Of a stretch of DNA of 51,435 bases, positions 7,852 through 20,182 are shown in pieces. Both the position numbers and the translations under genes were made by a program. Where the stretch lies: the NCBI GenBank assembly GCA_028280955.1, contig JANQKU010000026.1:1-51435 (forward strand). Direction: 5' to 3'. Position 1 is the first letter of the stretch; every line of letters starts with the position of its first letter. The notes under the pieces were generated by a model. The model saw only the letters and a list, made by a program, of their open reading frames with translations, made no database searches and was not told where the DNA came from. Origin of the DNA: Opitutaceae bacterium (lineage in GTDB: Bacteria > Verrucomicrobiota > Verrucomicrobiia > Opitutales > Opitutaceae).

Positions 7852-10800
7852 ATGGCAGATCGCATTAATTATGGTAAGTTAAAGGAGGTTATTGTACCTC
7901 CCAATTTGATCGAAATACAGATCAACTCCTATCTGGAGTTTTTGCAGAGAGATACGCCGATTAATCAGCGGAAACCTTTCGGTCTGGAATCTGTTTTCAA
8001 GGATGTTTTCCCCATCGAAAGCTACGATGGTCGGCTCGTGTTGGAGTATGTTTCCTATACGATCGGAGACTCTAAGAATTCGGAGATTGAGTGCATGCGT
8101 GAGGGGATCACCTATGCGGTGCCTCTTTATGTGAAACTACGTTTGCGTGAAGAAGATTTTATTAAGGATGAAGAAATCTACATGGGTGAAATCCCCATGG
8201 TGACAGAACGCGGCTCTTTCATTATCAATGGCGCTGAGCGCGTTGTCGTCAGTCAACTCCATCGTTCTCCCGGTATCTGTTTTGAAGTAACTCCTCATAC
8301 GAATGGGAAACCTCTCCATTCATTCAGGATCATTCCCGATCGTGGGACCTGGCTGGAAACTCAATTTGATAACAATGACCTTCTCTATGTCTATCTGGAT
8401 CGTCGCCGCCGGAGAAGAAAATTCCTGATCACTACTTTACTTCGGGCTGTCGGCTATAGCTCGGATGTCGATATTTTGGATCTATTCTATAAAATCGAGA
8501 GTATCAAAACGAGTACCGCTCTCAAGATGGAGAATGTGAGTTCTCTTGTTTTGGTGGAAGATGCGGTCGATGCACAGGAAGGTGTTGTGCTGGCCCGTGC
8601 CTTTGAACCGTTGACCAAAGCAATCGTCCGCCAATTCGAAACACATGGCATTACCTCCTTGCGGGCGATTGATACCACGATTGATGATGGGGCGATTATC
8701 CGTGCCCTTAAAAAGGATCCCACTCGAAATGAAGAGGAGGCTTTAAAAGAAATTTATAAGCGTTTGCGGCCGGGTGAGCCGCCCACAATCGCCAATGCGA
8801 AAGCTTTGTTAAAACGTCTGTTTTTTGATCCCAAAAGATATGATCTGGGAAGGGTCGGACGTTATAAGATCAATCAGAAACTCCATCTTGAGATCGATCT
8901 GGAGACGCGTATTCTGGATGGGCAGGACATCATCGAAGCCACAAAATATCTGATTCAGTTGAAGAAGGGTGAAGGTTTCGTCGATGATATTGATCATCTC
9001 GGTAGTCGTCGGGTCCGAACAGTTGGTGAGCTCTTAGCCAACCAGTGTCGAGTCGGTTTGGCCCGGACAGAACGTCTGGTCCGTGAACGCATGACGTTGT
9101 ATGATCAGAGTGTTGATTCAATCACACCACAGAAACTGATTAATCCAAAAGCGTTGACAACAGTCATTCGTGATTTCTTTGCCCGTAGCCAGTTATCTCA
9201 ATTCATGGATCAAATTAATCCGTTGGCTGAGTTAACTCATAAACGTAGGCTGTCTGCGCTGGGGCCAGGTGGATTGAATCGTGAGCGTGCCGGTTTTGAG
9301 GTGCGTGATGTTCATCCCTCTCATTATGGTCGTATTTGTCCGATTGAGACACCGGAGGGGCCTAATATCGGTCTGATTAATTCTCTTTCCACTTATGCTC
9401 GGGTAAATGAGTTTGGTTTTATCGAAACACCTTACCGAATCTGTAAAAACGGAAAAGTGACTGAAGAGGTGGATTATCTCACCGCTGACCAGGAAGAGGG
9501 TAAGATTATTGCCCAGGCGAATTCCGAAATTGGCGAGAAGGGCAACTTTATTGGCAAGGTGACCGTAAGATGTCGGGGGGAATTCCTCGAAGTTGAATCG
9601 ACGGATGTTGATTATATGGATGTTTCGCCGAAACAGCTTGTCTCGGTGGCTGCGGGTATCATCCCATTCCTGGAGCATGATGATGCCAATCGTGCTTTGA
9701 TGGGATCGAACATGCAGCGGCAAGGAGTGCCCCTGCTAAAGACAGAGGCTCCCTTTGTTGGCACAGGCATTGAAGAGAGAGTGGCCCGTGATTCAAAGAC
9801 GGTAGCTGTCAGTGAGGCTGATGGCATTGTCGCGATGGTAGATGCAAAAAAAGTTGTTGTTTCACCAGATGGAACATTGCCGGCTAGATTTGAAAAAAAT
9901 CCAAAATCTGATCCTAAAAATGGAATCTATGTCCATGAACTGAGGAAGTTCATGCGTTCAAATAATGGCACCTGTTTTAATCAGAAGCCTATTGTTGAAA
10001 AAGGACAGAAGGTTACTAAGAACCAGATCATAGCAGATGGGCCTTCAACAGATCGTGGTGAACTTGCGCTAGGACGTAATGTTCTGGTCGCTTTCATGCC
10101 TTGGAATGGTTATAACTTTGAAGATGCTATCCTGATTTCGGAGAAGGTTCTCAAGGATGATATCTTTACCTCTATTCATATTCAGGAGTTTGAAGTAACA
10201 GCCCGTGACACAAAGCTCGGACCTGAAGAAATTACCAGAGATATTCCCAATATCGGGGAAGAAGCTCTTGGTAATCTGAATCATGACGGGGTTATCCGGG
10301 TGGGCGCTGAAGTAAAGCCAGGTGACATTCTCGTGGGTAAGATTACTCCCAAAAGTGAAACCGAACTTGCGCCAGAAGAAAAGCTGCTGCGGGCCATTTT
10401 TGGTGAAAAAGCTGCTGATGTTAAAGACTCTTCCTTAGTGGTGCCGTCTGGAGCGACAGGTATCGTGATGGATGTAAAAGTCTCCAGCCGGATTGATTTT
10501 GAAAGAGAGAGACTCAGCCCTTCTGATCGTCGTCGTCAGGTCAAACAGATCAATGAGGACTATAAGACTCAGATGGAAAAGCTTCGTGAGGGCCTAACAG
10601 AAGCGCTTTCCAATATTTTGCTCGGTGAAAAGATTCCTCTCGATGTGGTCAATGGAGCGTCTGGCGAGATCATTATCCCAGCGAATCGTAAGATCACTAA
10701 GACACTGCTGCGTAAACTGGCCGCTGTTTCTAAGCATGTAGAGATTGATCCATCTCCTGTGCGTATCAAGATTATGGAGATTATCGGCTCCTATCAGGGT

Positions 10801-11631
10801 AAGTTTGAGGAATTGGAAAATGATCGTGAGCGCAAAACTGAAAATATTGAAGCCGGTGATGAATCCCAGCAGGGAGTTATCAAGCAGGTAAAGGTTTACG
10901 TCGCGACAAAACAGAAGCTCGAAGTCGGCGACAAAATGGCTGGTCGTCATGGTAATAAGGGTGTTGTGGCCAAGATTGTTCCAGAAGAAGATATGCCTTA
11001 TCTACCGGATGGAACTCCGATCGAGATTTGTTTGAATCCTTTGGGTGTGCCTTCCCGTATGAATGTGGGGCAGGTTCTTGAGACGCACATGGGCTGGGCT
11101 TGTAAAAAACTCGGCATCAAGATCGCGACTCCAGTGTTTGACGGTATTTCGGAGAAAAAAGTTCGTGAATACTTGGCTGAAGCCCAATTACCTGTTTCGG
11201 GTAAGAGTGTTCTTTATGAAGGTCGGACGGGTGAGCGTCTCGACCAGGAAGTGGTTGTTGGATACATTTATATGATGAAGCTCAATCACTTGGTCGCGCA
11301 TAAAATTCACGCGCGTGCGGTTGGTCCCTATTCTCTAGTCACTCAGCAACCGTTGGGCGGCAAGGCCCAATACGGTGGCCAACGTTTCGGAGAGATGGAA
11401 GTCTGGGCGCTCGAAGCGTACGGAGCGGCTTACACATTGCAGGAACTTCTGACGGTTAAGTCCGATGATGTTCAAGGTCGAACCAAGATTTATGAGTCGT
11501 TGGTGAAAGGAGATAACTCCTTGAGCGCAGGCACTCCTGAATCCTTTAATGTTCTTATTAAGGAAATTCAAAGTTTGGGTCTGGATATTCGTCTGGGACG
11601 CCAAAATTCACTCGATTTCGATTTAAAATAA
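7852..11631 (+). CDS. rpoB: DNA-directed RNA polymerase subunit beta
   Basis: This is the beta subunit of RNA polymerase, 1259 residues and complete. The rifampicin-pocket region reads [29 protein letters not shown] across two adjoining motifs. It is followed by [20 protein letters not shown] and [13 protein letters not shown]. The C-terminal part has the conserved [12 protein letters not shown] and [18 protein letters not shown]. The rifampicin-contact Asp, His and Ser are present. The small lineage differences at the E. coli 518 and 522 positions also occur in other bacteria. An AAAGG before the ATG is a fair ribosome site. rpoC follows 21 bases later. Confidence 0.99.
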   Translation: MADRINYGKLKEVIVPPNLIEIQINSYLEFLQRDTPINQRKPFGLESVFKDVFPIESYDGRLVLEYVSYTIGDSKNSEIECMREGITYAVPLYVKLRLREEDFIKDEEIYMGEIPMVTERGSFIINGAERVVVSQLHRSPGICFEVTPHTNGKPLHSFRIIPDRGTWLETQFDNNDLLYVYLDRRRRRRKFLITTLLRAVGYSSDVDILDLFYKIESIKTSTALKMENVSSLVLVEDAVDAQEGVVLARAFEPLTKAIVRQFETHGITSLRAIDTTIDDGAIIRALKKDPTRNEEEALKEIYKRLRPGEPPTIANAKALLKRLFFDPKRYDLGRVGRYKINQKLHLEIDLETRILDGQDIIEATKYLIQLKKGEGFVDDIDHLGSRRVRTVGELLANQCRVGLARTERLVRERMTLYDQSVDSITPQKLINPKALTTVIRDFFARSQLSQFMDQINPLAELTHKRRLSALGPGGLNRERAGFEVRDVHPSHYGRICPIETPEGPNIGLINSLSTYARVNEFGFIETPYRICKNGKVTEEVDYLTADQEEGKIIAQANSEIGEKGNFIGKVTVRCRGEFLEVESTDVDYMDVSPKQLVSVAAGIIPFLEHDDANRALMGSNMQRQGVPLLKTEAPFVGTGIEERVARDSKTVAVSEADGIVAMVDAKKVVVSPDGTLPARFEKNPKSDPKNGIYVHELRKFMRSNNGTCFNQKPIVEKGQKVTKNQIIADGPSTDRGELALGRNVLVAFMPWNGYNFEDAILISEKVLKDDIFTSIHIQEFEVTARDTKLGPEEITRDIPNIGEEALGNLNHDGVIRVGAEVKPGDILVGKITPKSETELAPEEKLLRAIFGEKAADVKDSSLVVPSGATGIVMDVKVSSRIDFERERLSPSDRRRQVKQINEDYKTQMEKLREGLTEALSNILLGEKIPLDVVNGASGEIIIPANRKITKTLLRKLAAVSKHVEIDPSPVRIKIMEIIGSYQGKFEELENDRERKTENIEAGDESQQGVIKQVKVYVATKQKLEVGDKMAGRHGNKGVVAKIVPEEDMPYLPDGTPIEICLNPLGVPSRMNVGQVLETHMGWACKKLGIKIATPVFDGISEKKVREYLAEAQLPVSGKSVLYEGRTGERLDQEVVVGYIYMMKLNHLVAHKIHARAVGPYSLVTQQPLGGKAQYGGQRFGEMEVWALEAYGAAYTLQELLTVKSDDVQGRTKIYESLVKGDNSLSAGTPESFNVLIKEIQSLGLDIRLGRQNSLDFDLK

Positions 11632-11652
11632 ACCATCAGGGAATAAAATAAA

Positions 11653-14600
11653 ATGAGTACTGAAGAAGCACAGCAGGCGCTCGGCCTTGAGAAAGAAGAT
11701 AACTTTGATTGCGTAACGATCTCAGTTGCCTCCCCCGATACGATTCGTTCTTGGTCTTGCGGCGAAGTTAAGAATCCCGAAACAATTAATTATAGAACTT
11801 TTAAGCCGGAACCCGGTGGTTTATTTTGTCAGCGTATCTTTGGGCCTGTTCGCGATTACGAGTGCGCTTGTGGAAAATATAAACGTATCAAGTATAAGGG
11901 TGTTGTCTGTGATCGATGCGGAGTGGAGGTAACCATTTCCCGAGTTCGCCGTGAACGTATGGGGCATATCGATCTCGCGGTTCCCGTTACTCATATTTGG
12001 TTCCTTAAGAGTATGCCATCACGCCTGGGATTATTGCTCGATATGACTGCGCGTAGTCTGGAACGGGTGATTTACTATGAAAATTATCTCGTGGTTGATC
12101 CCGGCAAGACTCCTCTGGAGGAGAAGCAGCTTTTGACAGAATCGGAGTATCTCCAGGCCATGGATGAATATGGAGATGATTCCTTTGTTGCTAGGATGGG
12201 AGCTGAAGCTCTTCGCGATGTCTTAATGAACATGGATCTGGGAGCAACGGTCCTTGAGCTGCAGGAAACGATGCGCAGCACACGTTCCAAGCAGATAAAG
12301 AAAAAGCTTTCCAAACGTTTGAAGGTGATCCTGGGCTTCATTAAATCCAAATCCCGGCCTGAGTGGATGGTGTTGGAGGTATTGCCGGTTATTCCTCCCG
12401 ATCTTCGTCCTCTGGTTCCTCTCGAAGGCGGTCGTTTTGCCACCTCGGACTTGAATGACTTGTATCGTCGTGTGATTAATCGCAACAATCGACTGAAGAA
12501 TCTTCTGCAGTTGAAGACACCAGATGTGATTATTCACAATGAAAAGAGAATGCTGCAGGAAGCGGTGGATGCGCTCTTTGATAATGGTCGCCATGGCCGA
12601 CCCGTTTCCGGTGCTGGCAATCGTCCACTCAAATCTTTGAGCGATATGCTCAAGGGTAAGCAGGGGCGCTTTAGACAAAATCTCCTGGGTAAACGAGTCG
12701 ATTACTCGGGCCGTTCGGTCATTGTGATCGGTCCTGAGCTCAAGCTGAACCAGTGTGGTTTGCCCAAGAAAATGGCCTTAATCCTGTTTGAGCCTTTTAT
12801 TATTCGTCGATTAAAGGAACTTGGGTTTGTGCATACCGTTCGCGGTGCACGTAAAATGATCGAAAAGCGTTCTCCGGAAGTTTGGGATATTTTGGAAGAA
12901 GTGACCAAGGGGCATCCAGTTCTTCTCAACCGTGCTCCCACATTGCATCGTCTTTCGATTCAAGCGTTTGAACCTGTTTTGATTGAAGGTGAAGCTATTC
13001 GTGTTCATCCGTTGGTTTGTTCTGCCTACAATGCAGATTTTGACGGAGACCAGATGGCGGTGCATGTCCCTCTTTCTCTGGAGGCGATCATGGAATGTAA
13101 ACTCTTGATGATGGCTACGGGCAATATTTTCTCCCCGTCCAGTGGAGCTCCTGTCTTAACGCCATCGCAAGATATTGTTTTGGGATCGTATTACCTCACT
13201 TTAGAACCTAAGAAACAACCTGTAGAGGGTGAACGTGTTTCCCTTTATGCGTCATCTCAAGAGGTCTTGTTTGCTGAATTGGATGGAGCCGTTTCAATCC
13301 ATGACTGGGTTCGCATTCCAAACCCTGACTACGGTACGCAAAATGTATTTGGAAACAAAAAGAAGAAGGTGCTTTTAACCACAGTTGGACGTGTTATGTT
13401 CAACGAGGTTTGGCCAGATGAAATTGGATTCGTTGATTTTGCCGTTCCCAAAGGTAAATTGGGTGATATTATTCTGAATACGTATAAGTCCGCAGGTCAG
13501 GAAACGACCATTAAGTCTTTGGATGCTCTCAAGGAACTCGGGTTCAAAGTCGCTACTCGTGCGGGTATCTCGATTGGTATTGATGATATGATCATTCCCG
13601 AGAGTAAGGCCGATATCGTTGCGAATGCTCGGAAACGTATTTCGGAGGTTGAAGGTCAATACAATAAGGGAATTATTACCTCCGGAGAACGCTACAATAA
13701 GATCATTGATATCTGGACCAGCGCAACGGATCAGATCGCGAAAGCTGTTTTTGCGAAACTGGAGACCAATGATGATAAACCTGGAATTAATCCGGTGTTC
13801 CTCATGATGGACTCGGGGGCTCGTGGTAGTCCACCACAGGTGCGTCAACTTTGCGGAACGCGTGGTCTTATGGCCAAGCCTTCCGGTGAGATTATTGAAA
13901 GACCTATTCTTTCGTCCTTCCGCGAAGGTTTGACCATGTTGGAATACTTTATCTCAACTCACGGAGCCCGTAAGGGATTGGCAGATACGGCTCTCAAGAC
14001 GGCTGATGCTGGATACCTTACCCGCAAACTTTGTGATGTGGCTATGGACGCTGTCATCGTAGAGGATGATTGCGGAACACGTGATGGTCTTTGGAAGAAG
14101 GCTATTTATGAGGGTGATGATGAGATGGTCAGCCTGGCTGAACGTATTGTCGGTCGCTATACCAGTGATGATGTCTTCAACCCATTGGATCCATCGGAGT
14201 TGATCATAGGTTCTGGTGAATTGATCACTGAAGAAATTGGCAATAAAATTGATGAATGTGGCATTGAACGGATCAAAGTCATGTCTCCTTTGACCTCAAC
14301 TTCTGTCGGTGGAATTGATGCAAAATCCTACGGGATTAATCCGGCAACCAGTAAAGTCGCCCAAACCGGTGATTCTGTCGGGATCATTGCGGCACAGTCG
14401 ATTGGTGAACCGGGGACTCAGTTGACCATGCGTACTTTCCATATTGGCGGGATTGCCAGTAAGATCTTCAAAACACCTGAGATCCGAGTTCGTAATACCG
14501 GTAAGGTTGTCTATCGCGGATTGAGGATGGTTTCGACCATCGAAGGCGCAAATATTGTTCTTAACAAAACAGGTTCCGTTCAGGTGGTAGACGAGAATGA

Positions 14601-15765
14601 TCGTGAGTTGGAGTCCTACAATATTGTGGTGGGATCGGTTCTGACTGTTGCGGATGGCGAAACCATTGAGAAAGGTAAGGTTTTGGCCATGTGGGATCCA
14701 TACAATATTCCGGTTCTGTCTGAGAAGGCTGGTAAGATTGTTTTCCGTGACATGATCCCTGGGGTAACGGTTAAGCGGGAGCTGGATGAAAGCTCTGGCC
14801 GTATTGCCACATTGGTGATTGAACACAAAGAGGATTTGAATCCTCAGGTCGAAATTCACAATGAGAAGGGTAAGGCAGTGGCCGCTTACTCCATTCCCAC
14901 GGGTGCGCAAGTAGTCGTAGCCGAAGGTGATACGATTTCTCCGGGTGCTTTGTTGGCAAAGACACCACGACAGGCCTCCAAGACAAGGGATATCACAGGT
15001 GGTCTTCCTCGGATTGCTGAGCTTTTTGAAGCCCGAAGACCCAAAGATGCCGCTGAAATGGCTCGAATCGATGGTATGGTTTCTTTTGGTGGAACAGTCC
15101 GTGGTAAAAAGAAATTAATCGTCACCAAGCAGGAGGCCGATCAGGAAGAAGAGCATCTGATTCCACACGGTAAGCAGATCATTGTTCAGGAGGGTGATAT
15201 GGTCTATAAAGGACAACATTTGACGGATGGATCTCCCGATCCTCATGAAATTCTCGATATCCTTGGTCCGAGCGCTCTCTATGATTTCCTTATTTCGGAA
15301 GTTCAGGAAGTTTATCGTCTTCAAGGAGTGCCCATTAACGATAAGCACATTGAGGTGATCATTCGTCAGATGCTTCGTAAAGTCCGCATTGCAGATCCAG
15401 GTGATACCGATTGGTTCTGGGGAGAGCAGATCGAAAAGAGTGGTTTCTTGGCTGAAAACATGCGGATACTTGAGGCGGGTGGAAAGCCGGCTGAAGGTGA
15501 ACCCATTCTATTGGGTATCACCAAGGCTTCGTTGGAAACCGAAAGTTTCATTTCAGCTGCTTCCTTCCAGGAAACAACACGGGTTCTCACGGATGCTTCC
15601 ACATTAGGAAAGGTCGACACCTTGAAGGGTTTCAAGGAAAACGTCATTATGGGGCACTTGATTCCTGCGGGAACAGGTCTTCCCGCCTATCGAAATGTAA
15701 AGATTACGCTTCCGTTTGGCAGTGAATTAGTAGAATCGGAAGAAGTCGAAGGAGAAGCTAGTTAG
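11653..15765 (+). CDS. rpoC: DNA-directed RNA polymerase subunit beta-prime
   Basis: This is the catalytic beta-prime subunit, 1370 residues. The first zinc finger is intact ([20 protein letters not shown]). The active-site NADFDGDQM is at 460-468, the bridge-helix/trigger-loop region is present, and [21 protein letters not shown] is conserved. The oddity is the second zinc site. The first ligand, C807 in EDDCGTRDG, is kept. The other three, normally C-x6-C-x2-C just before the GEPGTQ motif, are replaced by S882, D889 and S892 in an otherwise gapless alignment with E. coli ([14 protein letters not shown]). The protein is full length and well conserved elsewhere, so it should be functional. 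A strong terminator follows. Confidence 0.99.
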   Translation: MSTEEAQQALGLEKEDNFDCVTISVASPDTIRSWSCGEVKNPETINYRTFKPEPGGLFCQRIFGPVRDYECACGKYKRIKYKGVVCDRCGVEVTISRVRRERMGHIDLAVPVTHIWFLKSMPSRLGLLLDMTARSLERVIYYENYLVVDPGKTPLEEKQLLTESEYLQAMDEYGDDSFVARMGAEALRDVLMNMDLGATVLELQETMRSTRSKQIKKKLSKRLKVILGFIKSKSRPEWMVLEVLPVIPPDLRPLVPLEGGRFATSDLNDLYRRVINRNNRLKNLLQLKTPDVIIHNEKRMLQEAVDALFDNGRHGRPVSGAGNRPLKSLSDMLKGKQGRFRQNLLGKRVDYSGRSVIVIGPELKLNQCGLPKKMALILFEPFIIRRLKELGFVHTVRGARKMIEKRSPEVWDILEEVTKGHPVLLNRAPTLHRLSIQAFEPVLIEGEAIRVHPLVCSAYNADFDGDQMAVHVPLSLEAIMECKLLMMATGNIFSPSSGAPVLTPSQDIVLGSYYLTLEPKKQPVEGERVSLYASSQEVLFAELDGAVSIHDWVRIPNPDYGTQNVFGNKKKKVLLTTVGRVMFNEVWPDEIGFVDFAVPKGKLGDIILNTYKSAGQETTIKSLDALKELGFKVATRAGISIGIDDMIIPESKADIVANARKRISEVEGQYNKGIITSGERYNKIIDIWTSATDQIAKAVFAKLETNDDKPGINPVFLMMDSGARGSPPQVRQLCGTRGLMAKPSGEIIERPILSSFREGLTMLEYFISTHGARKGLADTALKTADAGYLTRKLCDVAMDAVIVEDDCGTRDGLWKKAIYEGDDEMVSLAERIVGRYTSDDVFNPLDPSELIIGSGELITEEIGNKIDECGIERIKVMSPLTSTSVGGIDAKSYGINPATSKVAQTGDSVGIIAAQSIGEPGTQLTMRTFHIGGIASKIFKTPEIRVRNTGKVVYRGLRMVSTIEGANIVLNKTGSVQVVDENDRELESYNIVVGSVLTVADGETIEKGKVLAMWDPYNIPVLSEKAGKIVFRDMIPGVTVKRELDESSGRIATLVIEHKEDLNPQVEIHNEKGKAVAAYSIPTGAQVVVAEGDTISPGALLAKTPRQASKTRDITGGLPRIAELFEARRPKDAAEMARIDGMVSFGGTVRGKKKLIVTKQEADQEEEHLIPHGKQIIVQEGDMVYKGQHLTDGSPDPHEILDILGPSALYDFLISEVQEVYRLQGVPINDKHIEVIIRQMLRKVRIADPGDTDWFWGEQIEKSGFLAENMRILEAGGKPAEGEPILLGITKASLETESFISAASFQETTRVLTDASTLGKVDTLKGFKENVIMGHLIPAGTGLPAYRNVKITLPFGSELVESEEVEGEAS

Positions 15766-15789
15766 TCCGATTTCGAAGTTTTCGTTTTC

Positions 15790-15830
15790 AAGAGCTGCTA
15801 ATCCTCTGGATTCGCAGCTCTTCTGTTTTC
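15790..15830 (+). terminator. Rho-independent terminator after rpoC
   Basis: A 9-bp stem pairs AAGAGCTGC (15790-15798) with GCAGCTCTT (15814-15822). It is topped by a second 5-bp stem AATCC/GGATT with loop TCT, and followed by CTGTTTTC. It lies 24 bases after the rpoC stop and closes the nusG-rpoC unit. Confidence 0.8.
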
Positions 15831-16080
15831 AGGGATCATGTGATTTCAAGAGAGAAATAAGCTTGATCATCGAAAGCGGCGGGTTTTTAGTGGTCGCTTC
15901 CTCTGATTCCTCCTGGTTTCCAATTTGCCAGGTTCAAGGAATTTGAGCCCCTTTTTTTAACTTTTTCCCCACTTGGTCGGTGGTGCTACGGTTTTTTTCT
16001 CTAAAAGCCATAGATTATACTTGCGGACCATGCCATGGGCACTAGTTTCCCCTCCTTTTCTCTAATTTTCACCAGTAACT
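15831..16080 (+). other. Non-coding region between the rpoC terminator and rpsL
   Basis: The full gene-free stretch between rpoC and rpsL is 315 bases. It holds the terminator at its left end and then AT-rich sequence with several poly-T tracts (near 15950-15965 and 15991-15998). I see no ORF with coding character and no clear RNA fold. It must contain the promoter for the str-S10 cluster. The start of rpsL (ACTATG) has no Shine-Dalgarno site. Confidence 0.5.
15993..16021 (+). promoter_or_regulatory. Candidate promoter for rpsL-rpsG-fusA cluster
   Basis: TATACT at 16016-16021 is a good -10 hexamer, with TTTTTT at 17 bases spacing as a weak -35. It lies 60 bases before the rpsL start and downstream of the terminator, where a promoter is required. 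Confidence 0.4.
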
Positions 16081-16458
16081 ATGCCTACAATTAATCAACT
16101 CGTCCGCAAGGGACGCCGTGTGATCAAAGCCAAGTCAAAATCTCCGGCTTTGGACTCCAATCCTTTTAGGCGTGGTGTCTGTGTTCAAGTGATGACACGT
16201 ACGCCAAAGAAGCCAAATTCTGCCATTCGCAAAGTGGCAAAGGTTCGTCTTACAAATGGGAATGAAGTGATTTCATACATACCGGATGAAGGCCATAATT
16301 TACAGGAACATAGCATTGTGCTGGTTCGGGGTGGTCGAGTCAAAGATTTGCCGGGTGTTCGTTACCATGTCGTCCGTGGTGCACTTGATGCAGTGGGAGT
16401 TGAAAAACGTCGACGCAGCCGCTCAAAATACGGAGTAAAACGTCCTAAAACCAAATAA
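16081..16458 (+). CDS. rpsL: 30S ribosomal protein S12
   Basis: S12 lies at the decoding centre and controls accuracy. It has 125 residues. [20 protein letters not shown] and [26 protein letters not shown] are conserved. The two lysines whose mutation gives streptomycin resistance are both wild type (PKKPNSA and RVKDLPG). It is the first gene of the long ribosomal cluster, preceded by a probable promoter, with no Shine-Dalgarno sequence. Confidence 0.98.
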   Translation: MPTINQLVRKGRRVIKAKSKSPALDSNPFRRGVCVQVMTRTPKKPNSAIRKVAKVRLTNGNEVISYIPDEGHNLQEHSIVLVRGGRVKDLPGVRYHVVRGALDAVGVEKRRRSRSKYGVKRPKTK

Positions 16459-16462
16459 TTAA

Positions 16463-16936
16463 ATGTCACGTCGTCGCAGAGCAACAAAGAGGGCGGTAAA
16501 GCCCGATGTCCGTTATAATAGTCCTTTGGTCGCCCATTTGATTAATACGGTGATGGAAAAAGGGAAAAAAAGTGTCGCAGAACGCATTGTATATGGTGCG
16601 TTCGAACGCGTTTCAGAGAAGCTTGAAAAGGGAGATCCCATCGACTTGCTCCTCGGTGCATTGGAAAATGCGCGTCCTCGTCTAGAGGTAAAGAGTCGCC
16701 GTGTGGGCGGTGCCACCTATCAGGTGCCTCAGGAAGTTTCTCATGAACGCCAGGAAAGTCTGGCGTTCCGTTGGATGGTTGGTTCGGCTTCTTCCAAAAA
16801 AGGAGTTCCGATGCGTGAGGCTCTCGCTCAAGAGATCATAGATGCCTATAATAATACCGGTTCCGTGGTTAAGAAAAAGGAAGATGTCCATAAGATGGCA
16901 CAGGCAAACCGAGCATTTGCCCACTTCCGCTGGTAA
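16463..16936 (+). CDS. rpsG: 30S ribosomal protein S7
   Basis: S7 nucleates assembly of the 30S head. It has 157 residues, a normal length. It begins [10 protein letters not shown] and contains [26 protein letters not shown], the S7 signature region, ending AFAHFRW. It lies four bases after the rpsL stop in an AT-rich spacer (ATTA) without a Shine-Dalgarno site, and six bases before fusA. Confidence 0.98.
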   Translation: MSRRRRATKRAVKPDVRYNSPLVAHLINTVMEKGKKSVAERIVYGAFERVSEKLEKGDPIDLLLGALENARPRLEVKSRRVGGATYQVPQEVSHERQESLAFRWMVGSASSKKGVPMREALAQEIIDAYNNTGSVVKKKEDVHKMAQANRAFAHFRW

Positions 16937-16942
16937 GTAACG

Positions 16943-19090
16943 ATGTCTGTAGCCGCCAAAGATCAGATTTCTGCAGTGAACTCCTCGGAACGTGAATATC
17001 CGATGGAGTTAACGCGGAACATTGGGATTGCGGCTCATATTGATGCGGGAAAAACCACGACGACTGAGCGGATACTTTATTATACTGGAGTCGTTCACAA
17101 AATGGGGGAAGTGCATGAAGGAACAGCTGTTACTGATTGGATGGAACAGGAGAGGGAACGGGGGATTACTATTACATCTGCGGCAATTTCCTGTTCCTGG
17201 ATGACGAAAGAGGGCCCTTTTGCCGATATTAAGCATCGCATTAACATTATTGATACTCCAGGGCATGTTGATTTTACCGCTGAAGTTGAGAGATCGCTAC
17301 GAGTGCTTGATGGCGCAGTAGCGGTTTTTTGTGCAGTGGCCGGGGTTCAGCCCCAATCTGAAACTGTTTGGCGGCAGGCCACAAAGTACAACGTTCCACG
17401 TATCGCCTTTGTCAATAAAATGGACCGGGTCGGAGCGGATTTTTTCAACGCGGTCGATGATATGCGCAATAAATTGAAGGCCAATGCGCATCCACTGTGT
17501 TTGCCGATTGGCGCGGAAGAAAATTTTGCCGGGCTGGTCGATGTCGTCAGAATGTCTGCCTTTCTCTTTGATGAATCAGATCCCACCGGTATCGCGGTTA
17601 AGGAGATTGAGATTCCGGAAGACCTCAAACAATCTGCTGCGGAGTATCGTGAATCACTGCTCGAAGCTGTTTCCGACTTTGACGATACGGTCGCTGAAAA
17701 ATACCTAAGTGGCGAAGAATTATCAGAGAATGAACTGAAGCAGGCGATCCGCAAAGCGACTGTTTCTTTGGATTTTGTCGGTGTTATTCCCGGTTCAGCC
17801 TTTAAAAATAAAGCTGTGCAAAGTCTTCTCGATGCTGTCATCGATTATTTGCCCAGTCCTTTGGACCTTCCGGCGATCAACGGGGAAGATTCCCAGGAAG
17901 AACCTGTTAGTATTTTGCCGGATGATAAGGCGAAACCGACGGCTTTGGCCTTCAAATTGTGGAGTGATCCGTTTGTCGGAAAATTGGTTTTTATCCGGGT
18001 TTACAGTGGAACGATTAAGAAAGGGATGCCTCTCTATAATCCACGGACTCGTCGAACAGAGCGCATAAGCCGTTTGATGGTGATGAAAGCTGATAGTCGT
18101 GAAGACGTGGAGGCGGTATACTCTGGGGATATCTGCGCGGTTGTCGGGGTGAAAGGAGTCATTACCGGAGACACTCTTTGTGCGGTGGGGCAGGATGTTC
18201 GACTGGAGCCTCCCAGTTTTCCGGAGCCGGTTATTTCAATGTCTATTGAACCGAAGACAAAGGCTGACCAGGAAAAGATGTCCGTTGGGCTAGGCCGTTT
18301 GTCGGAAGAAGACCCCACTTTTAGAGTGACTTCTAACGAGGAAACCGGGCAAACTTTGATTGCGGGGATGGGTGAGCTTCACCTGGAAATTATTCGCGAC
18401 CGCCTTTTTCGTGAATTCAAAGTGGGAGCTGACGCAGGTAAGCCACAGATTGCTTATCGTGAAACGATTTCGAAACCGGCGGAAGGTGTTGGTAAGTTTG
18501 TTCGCCAAAGTGGTGGTCGTGGTCAGTATGGGCATGCGATTATTAAGCTTGAGCCGAATGAAAAAGGGAAGGGTATCGAAGTCCTTAATGAGATTGTCGG
18601 TGGTGCTATACCCAAGGAGTATATCAAACCGACGATTGATGGGATTATGGAAGCCGCTAATAACGGGGTTGTGGCAGGGCATCCGGTGATTGATTTCAAA
18701 GTCCGCATTGTGGATGGAAGTTTCCATGAAGTGGATTCCTCTGAGATGGCTTTCAAAATGGCAGGCATTTTTGCCTTTAAAGAGGGAATGAAGGCTGCAG
18801 CGCCGTTTCTTCTTGAGCCAATAATGAAAGTCGAAGTCACAACACCGGAGGAATATCAGGGAGATCTTCTGGGCGATATTAATCGCCGTCGTGGCAGAAT
18901 TCAGAATATGGAGACGAAGACGGAGGTTTGTATTATCACAGCCAATATTCCACTTGAAACAATGTTTGGATACGCCACGGATGTTCGTTCCCTGAGCAAG
19001 GGTAGGGCGAGTTACTCGATGGAGCCTTCTCATTTTGAACAAGTACCTGCACAGGTCCTATCACAGATTGTTGAAACAACTGCTATCTAA
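16943..19090 (+). CDS. fusA: Elongation factor G
   Basis: EF-G is the ribosomal translocase GTPase, 715 residues. G1 AHIDAGKT is at 31-38, switch I RGITI at 73-77 (canonical, unlike EF-Tu in this window), DTPGH at 104-108, and NKMD follows. Domains II to V are complete, including the domain IV loop region ([14 protein letters not shown]). An N-terminal extension of about 22 residues ([18 protein letters not shown]) precedes the usual start near MELTRNIGI; an alternative start at that Met (17003) is possible. It sits in the standard rpsL-rpsG-fusA order with no tuf copy after it. Confidence 0.98.
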   Translation: MSVAAKDQISAVNSSEREYPMELTRNIGIAAHIDAGKTTTTERILYYTGVVHKMGEVHEGTAVTDWMEQERERGITITSAAISCSWMTKEGPFADIKHRINIIDTPGHVDFTAEVERSLRVLDGAVAVFCAVAGVQPQSETVWRQATKYNVPRIAFVNKMDRVGADFFNAVDDMRNKLKANAHPLCLPIGAEENFAGLVDVVRMSAFLFDESDPTGIAVKEIEIPEDLKQSAAEYRESLLEAVSDFDDTVAEKYLSGEELSENELKQAIRKATVSLDFVGVIPGSAFKNKAVQSLLDAVIDYLPSPLDLPAINGEDSQEEPVSILPDDKAKPTALAFKLWSDPFVGKLVFIRVYSGTIKKGMPLYNPRTRRTERISRLMVMKADSREDVEAVYSGDICAVVGVKGVITGDTLCAVGQDVRLEPPSFPEPVISMSIEPKTKADQEKMSVGLGRLSEEDPTFRVTSNEETGQTLIAGMGELHLEIIRDRLFREFKVGADAGKPQIAYRETISKPAEGVGKFVRQSGGRGQYGHAIIKLEPNEKGKGIEVLNEIVGGAIPKEYIKPTIDGIMEAANNGVVAGHPVIDFKVRIVDGSFHEVDSSEMAFKMAGIFAFKEGMKAAAPFLLEPIMKVEVTTPEEYQGDLLGDINRRRGRIQNMETKTEVCIITANIPLETMFGYATDVRSLSKGRASYSMEPSHFEQVPAQVLSQIVETTAI

Positions 19091-19117
19091 GAAACGAAAA
19101 GAATTTTTATTTAAACA

Positions 19118-19426
19118 ATGAAAGGTCAACGCATTCGCATTAAACTCCAGGGCTTCGATTATCGAGTCATTGATCAATCTGCATTGGAGATTGTTGATAC
19201 TGCCAAGCGCTCAGGTGCTCGTGTCTCGGGTCCTGTTCCCTTACCCACTCGTATCGAAAAGCTTTCTGTCAACCGTTCGCCACACGTGGATAAAAAGTCC
19301 ATGGAGCAGTTTGAACTTCGTACTCATAAACGTCTTCTCGATATTTTCGAACCGACTGCTCAGACGGTAGATGAACTGAAAAAACTCAACCTCCCTTCTG
19401 GAGTCGATATAACCATTAACGTATGA
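19118..19426 (+). CDS. rpsJ: 30S ribosomal protein S10
   Basis: S10 is a 30S head protein and, as NusE, also an antitermination factor. It has 102 residues. [15 protein letters not shown]-type sequence, [20 protein letters not shown] and [12 protein letters not shown] are all present. It follows fusA by 27 bases with an A/T-rich start region and no Shine-Dalgarno site. A structured 112-base spacer follows it. Confidence 0.98.
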   Translation: MKGQRIRIKLQGFDYRVIDQSALEIVDTAKRSGARVSGPVPLPTRIEKLSVNRSPHVDKKSMEQFELRTHKRLLDIFEPTAQTVDELKKLNLPSGVDITINV

Positions 19427-19447
19427 TTTTTTAAAAAGGAAATAGGA

Positions 19448-19521
19448 TTGGACATGAAGAGCCGCTAGAGCGGTTTCCAAATGTGCTAATGTAGGCCTAC
19501 TTAAAACGGAATGAAAATTCC
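19448..19521 (+). promoter_or_regulatory. Structured rpsJ-rplC spacer, possible r-protein leader
   Basis: The spacer contains three self-complementary elements in a row. The first has outer arms TTGGA (19448-19452)/TCCAA (19476-19480) around CCGC-TAGA-GCGG. The second is the palindrome GTAGGCCTAC (19491-19500). The third is the hairpin GGAAT-GAAA-ATTCC (19508-19521) with a GNRA tetraloop. This density of structure just before rplC suggests a regulatory leader, perhaps for L3 or L4 feedback. That is inferred. Confidence 0.45.
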
Positions 19522-19538
19522 TCCTACCGCTTAGATCT

Positions 19539-20168
19539 ATGATTACATCAATTTTAGGAAAAAAACTGGGGATGACCCAAATTTATAACAGTGAGAACCA
19601 ACTGGTTCCCGTCACTGTTGTGGAGGCAGGCCCTTGTCCTGTTGTTCAGGTCAAAACCGAAGCAACGGATGGCTATAATGCCGTCCAAATTGGCTTTTGT
19701 AAAAACAAGGAGTCACGTCTGAGTAAAGGCGAAGTCGGTCATACCCGTAAGGCGGGTGTTGATCCACATGCGAAACTCTCTGAAGTGAGATTGTCTGAAG
19801 AACCAACCGTAAAACCCGGTGAAGAAATCACGGTTGAAGCATTCCAGGAAGGTCAAACCATTGACGTTGTGGGCATCACCAAGGGGAAAGGGTTTCAAGG
19901 TGTTGTGAAACGTTTCCGTGTCCGTGGTGGACCGGCCAGTCATGGATCGATGTTTCACCGTCGAATTGGATCGATTGGTCTCTGTCAGACTCCAGGTCAT
20001 GTTTTCAAAAATCAGAAGATGCCCGGGCGTATGGGAGGTAAACGCCGGACCGTCCAGAATTTAACTATCGTAAAGATTCTCGCCGACAAAAACTTACTTT
20101 TGATTCGGGGAAATCTTCCAGGAGCCAATGGTGACGTTGTGCTCGTTCGTTCCGGTATCAAAGCCTAA
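19539..20168 (+). CDS. rplC: 50S ribosomal protein L3
   Basis: L3 reaches into the peptidyl-transferase centre. It has 209 residues. The start MITSILGKKLGMTQIY is typical of L3. The central loop (FRVRGGPASHGSMFHRRIGSIG) and MPGRMGGKRRTVQNL are conserved. It follows the structured spacer and precedes rplD by a few bases. The methylated-Gln loop region appears normal. Confidence 0.98.
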   Translation: MITSILGKKLGMTQIYNSENQLVPVTVVEAGPCPVVQVKTEATDGYNAVQIGFCKNKESRLSKGEVGHTRKAGVDPHAKLSEVRLSEEPTVKPGEEITVEAFQEGQTIDVVGITKGKGFQGVVKRFRVRGGPASHGSMFHRRIGSIGLCQTPGHVFKNQKMPGRMGGKRRTVQNLTIVKILADKNLLLIRGNLPGANGDVVLVRSGIKA

Positions 20169-20182
20169 CTCCTGTGTCTGTC

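Noticed and set aside
9190-9290. Beta-subunit rifampicin-pocket variants (I at the E. coli N518 position, A at S522)
   Set aside because: Differences at these positions are common in wild-type RpoB from other phyla, and the main resistance positions (Asp516, His526, Ser531 equivalents) are unchanged.
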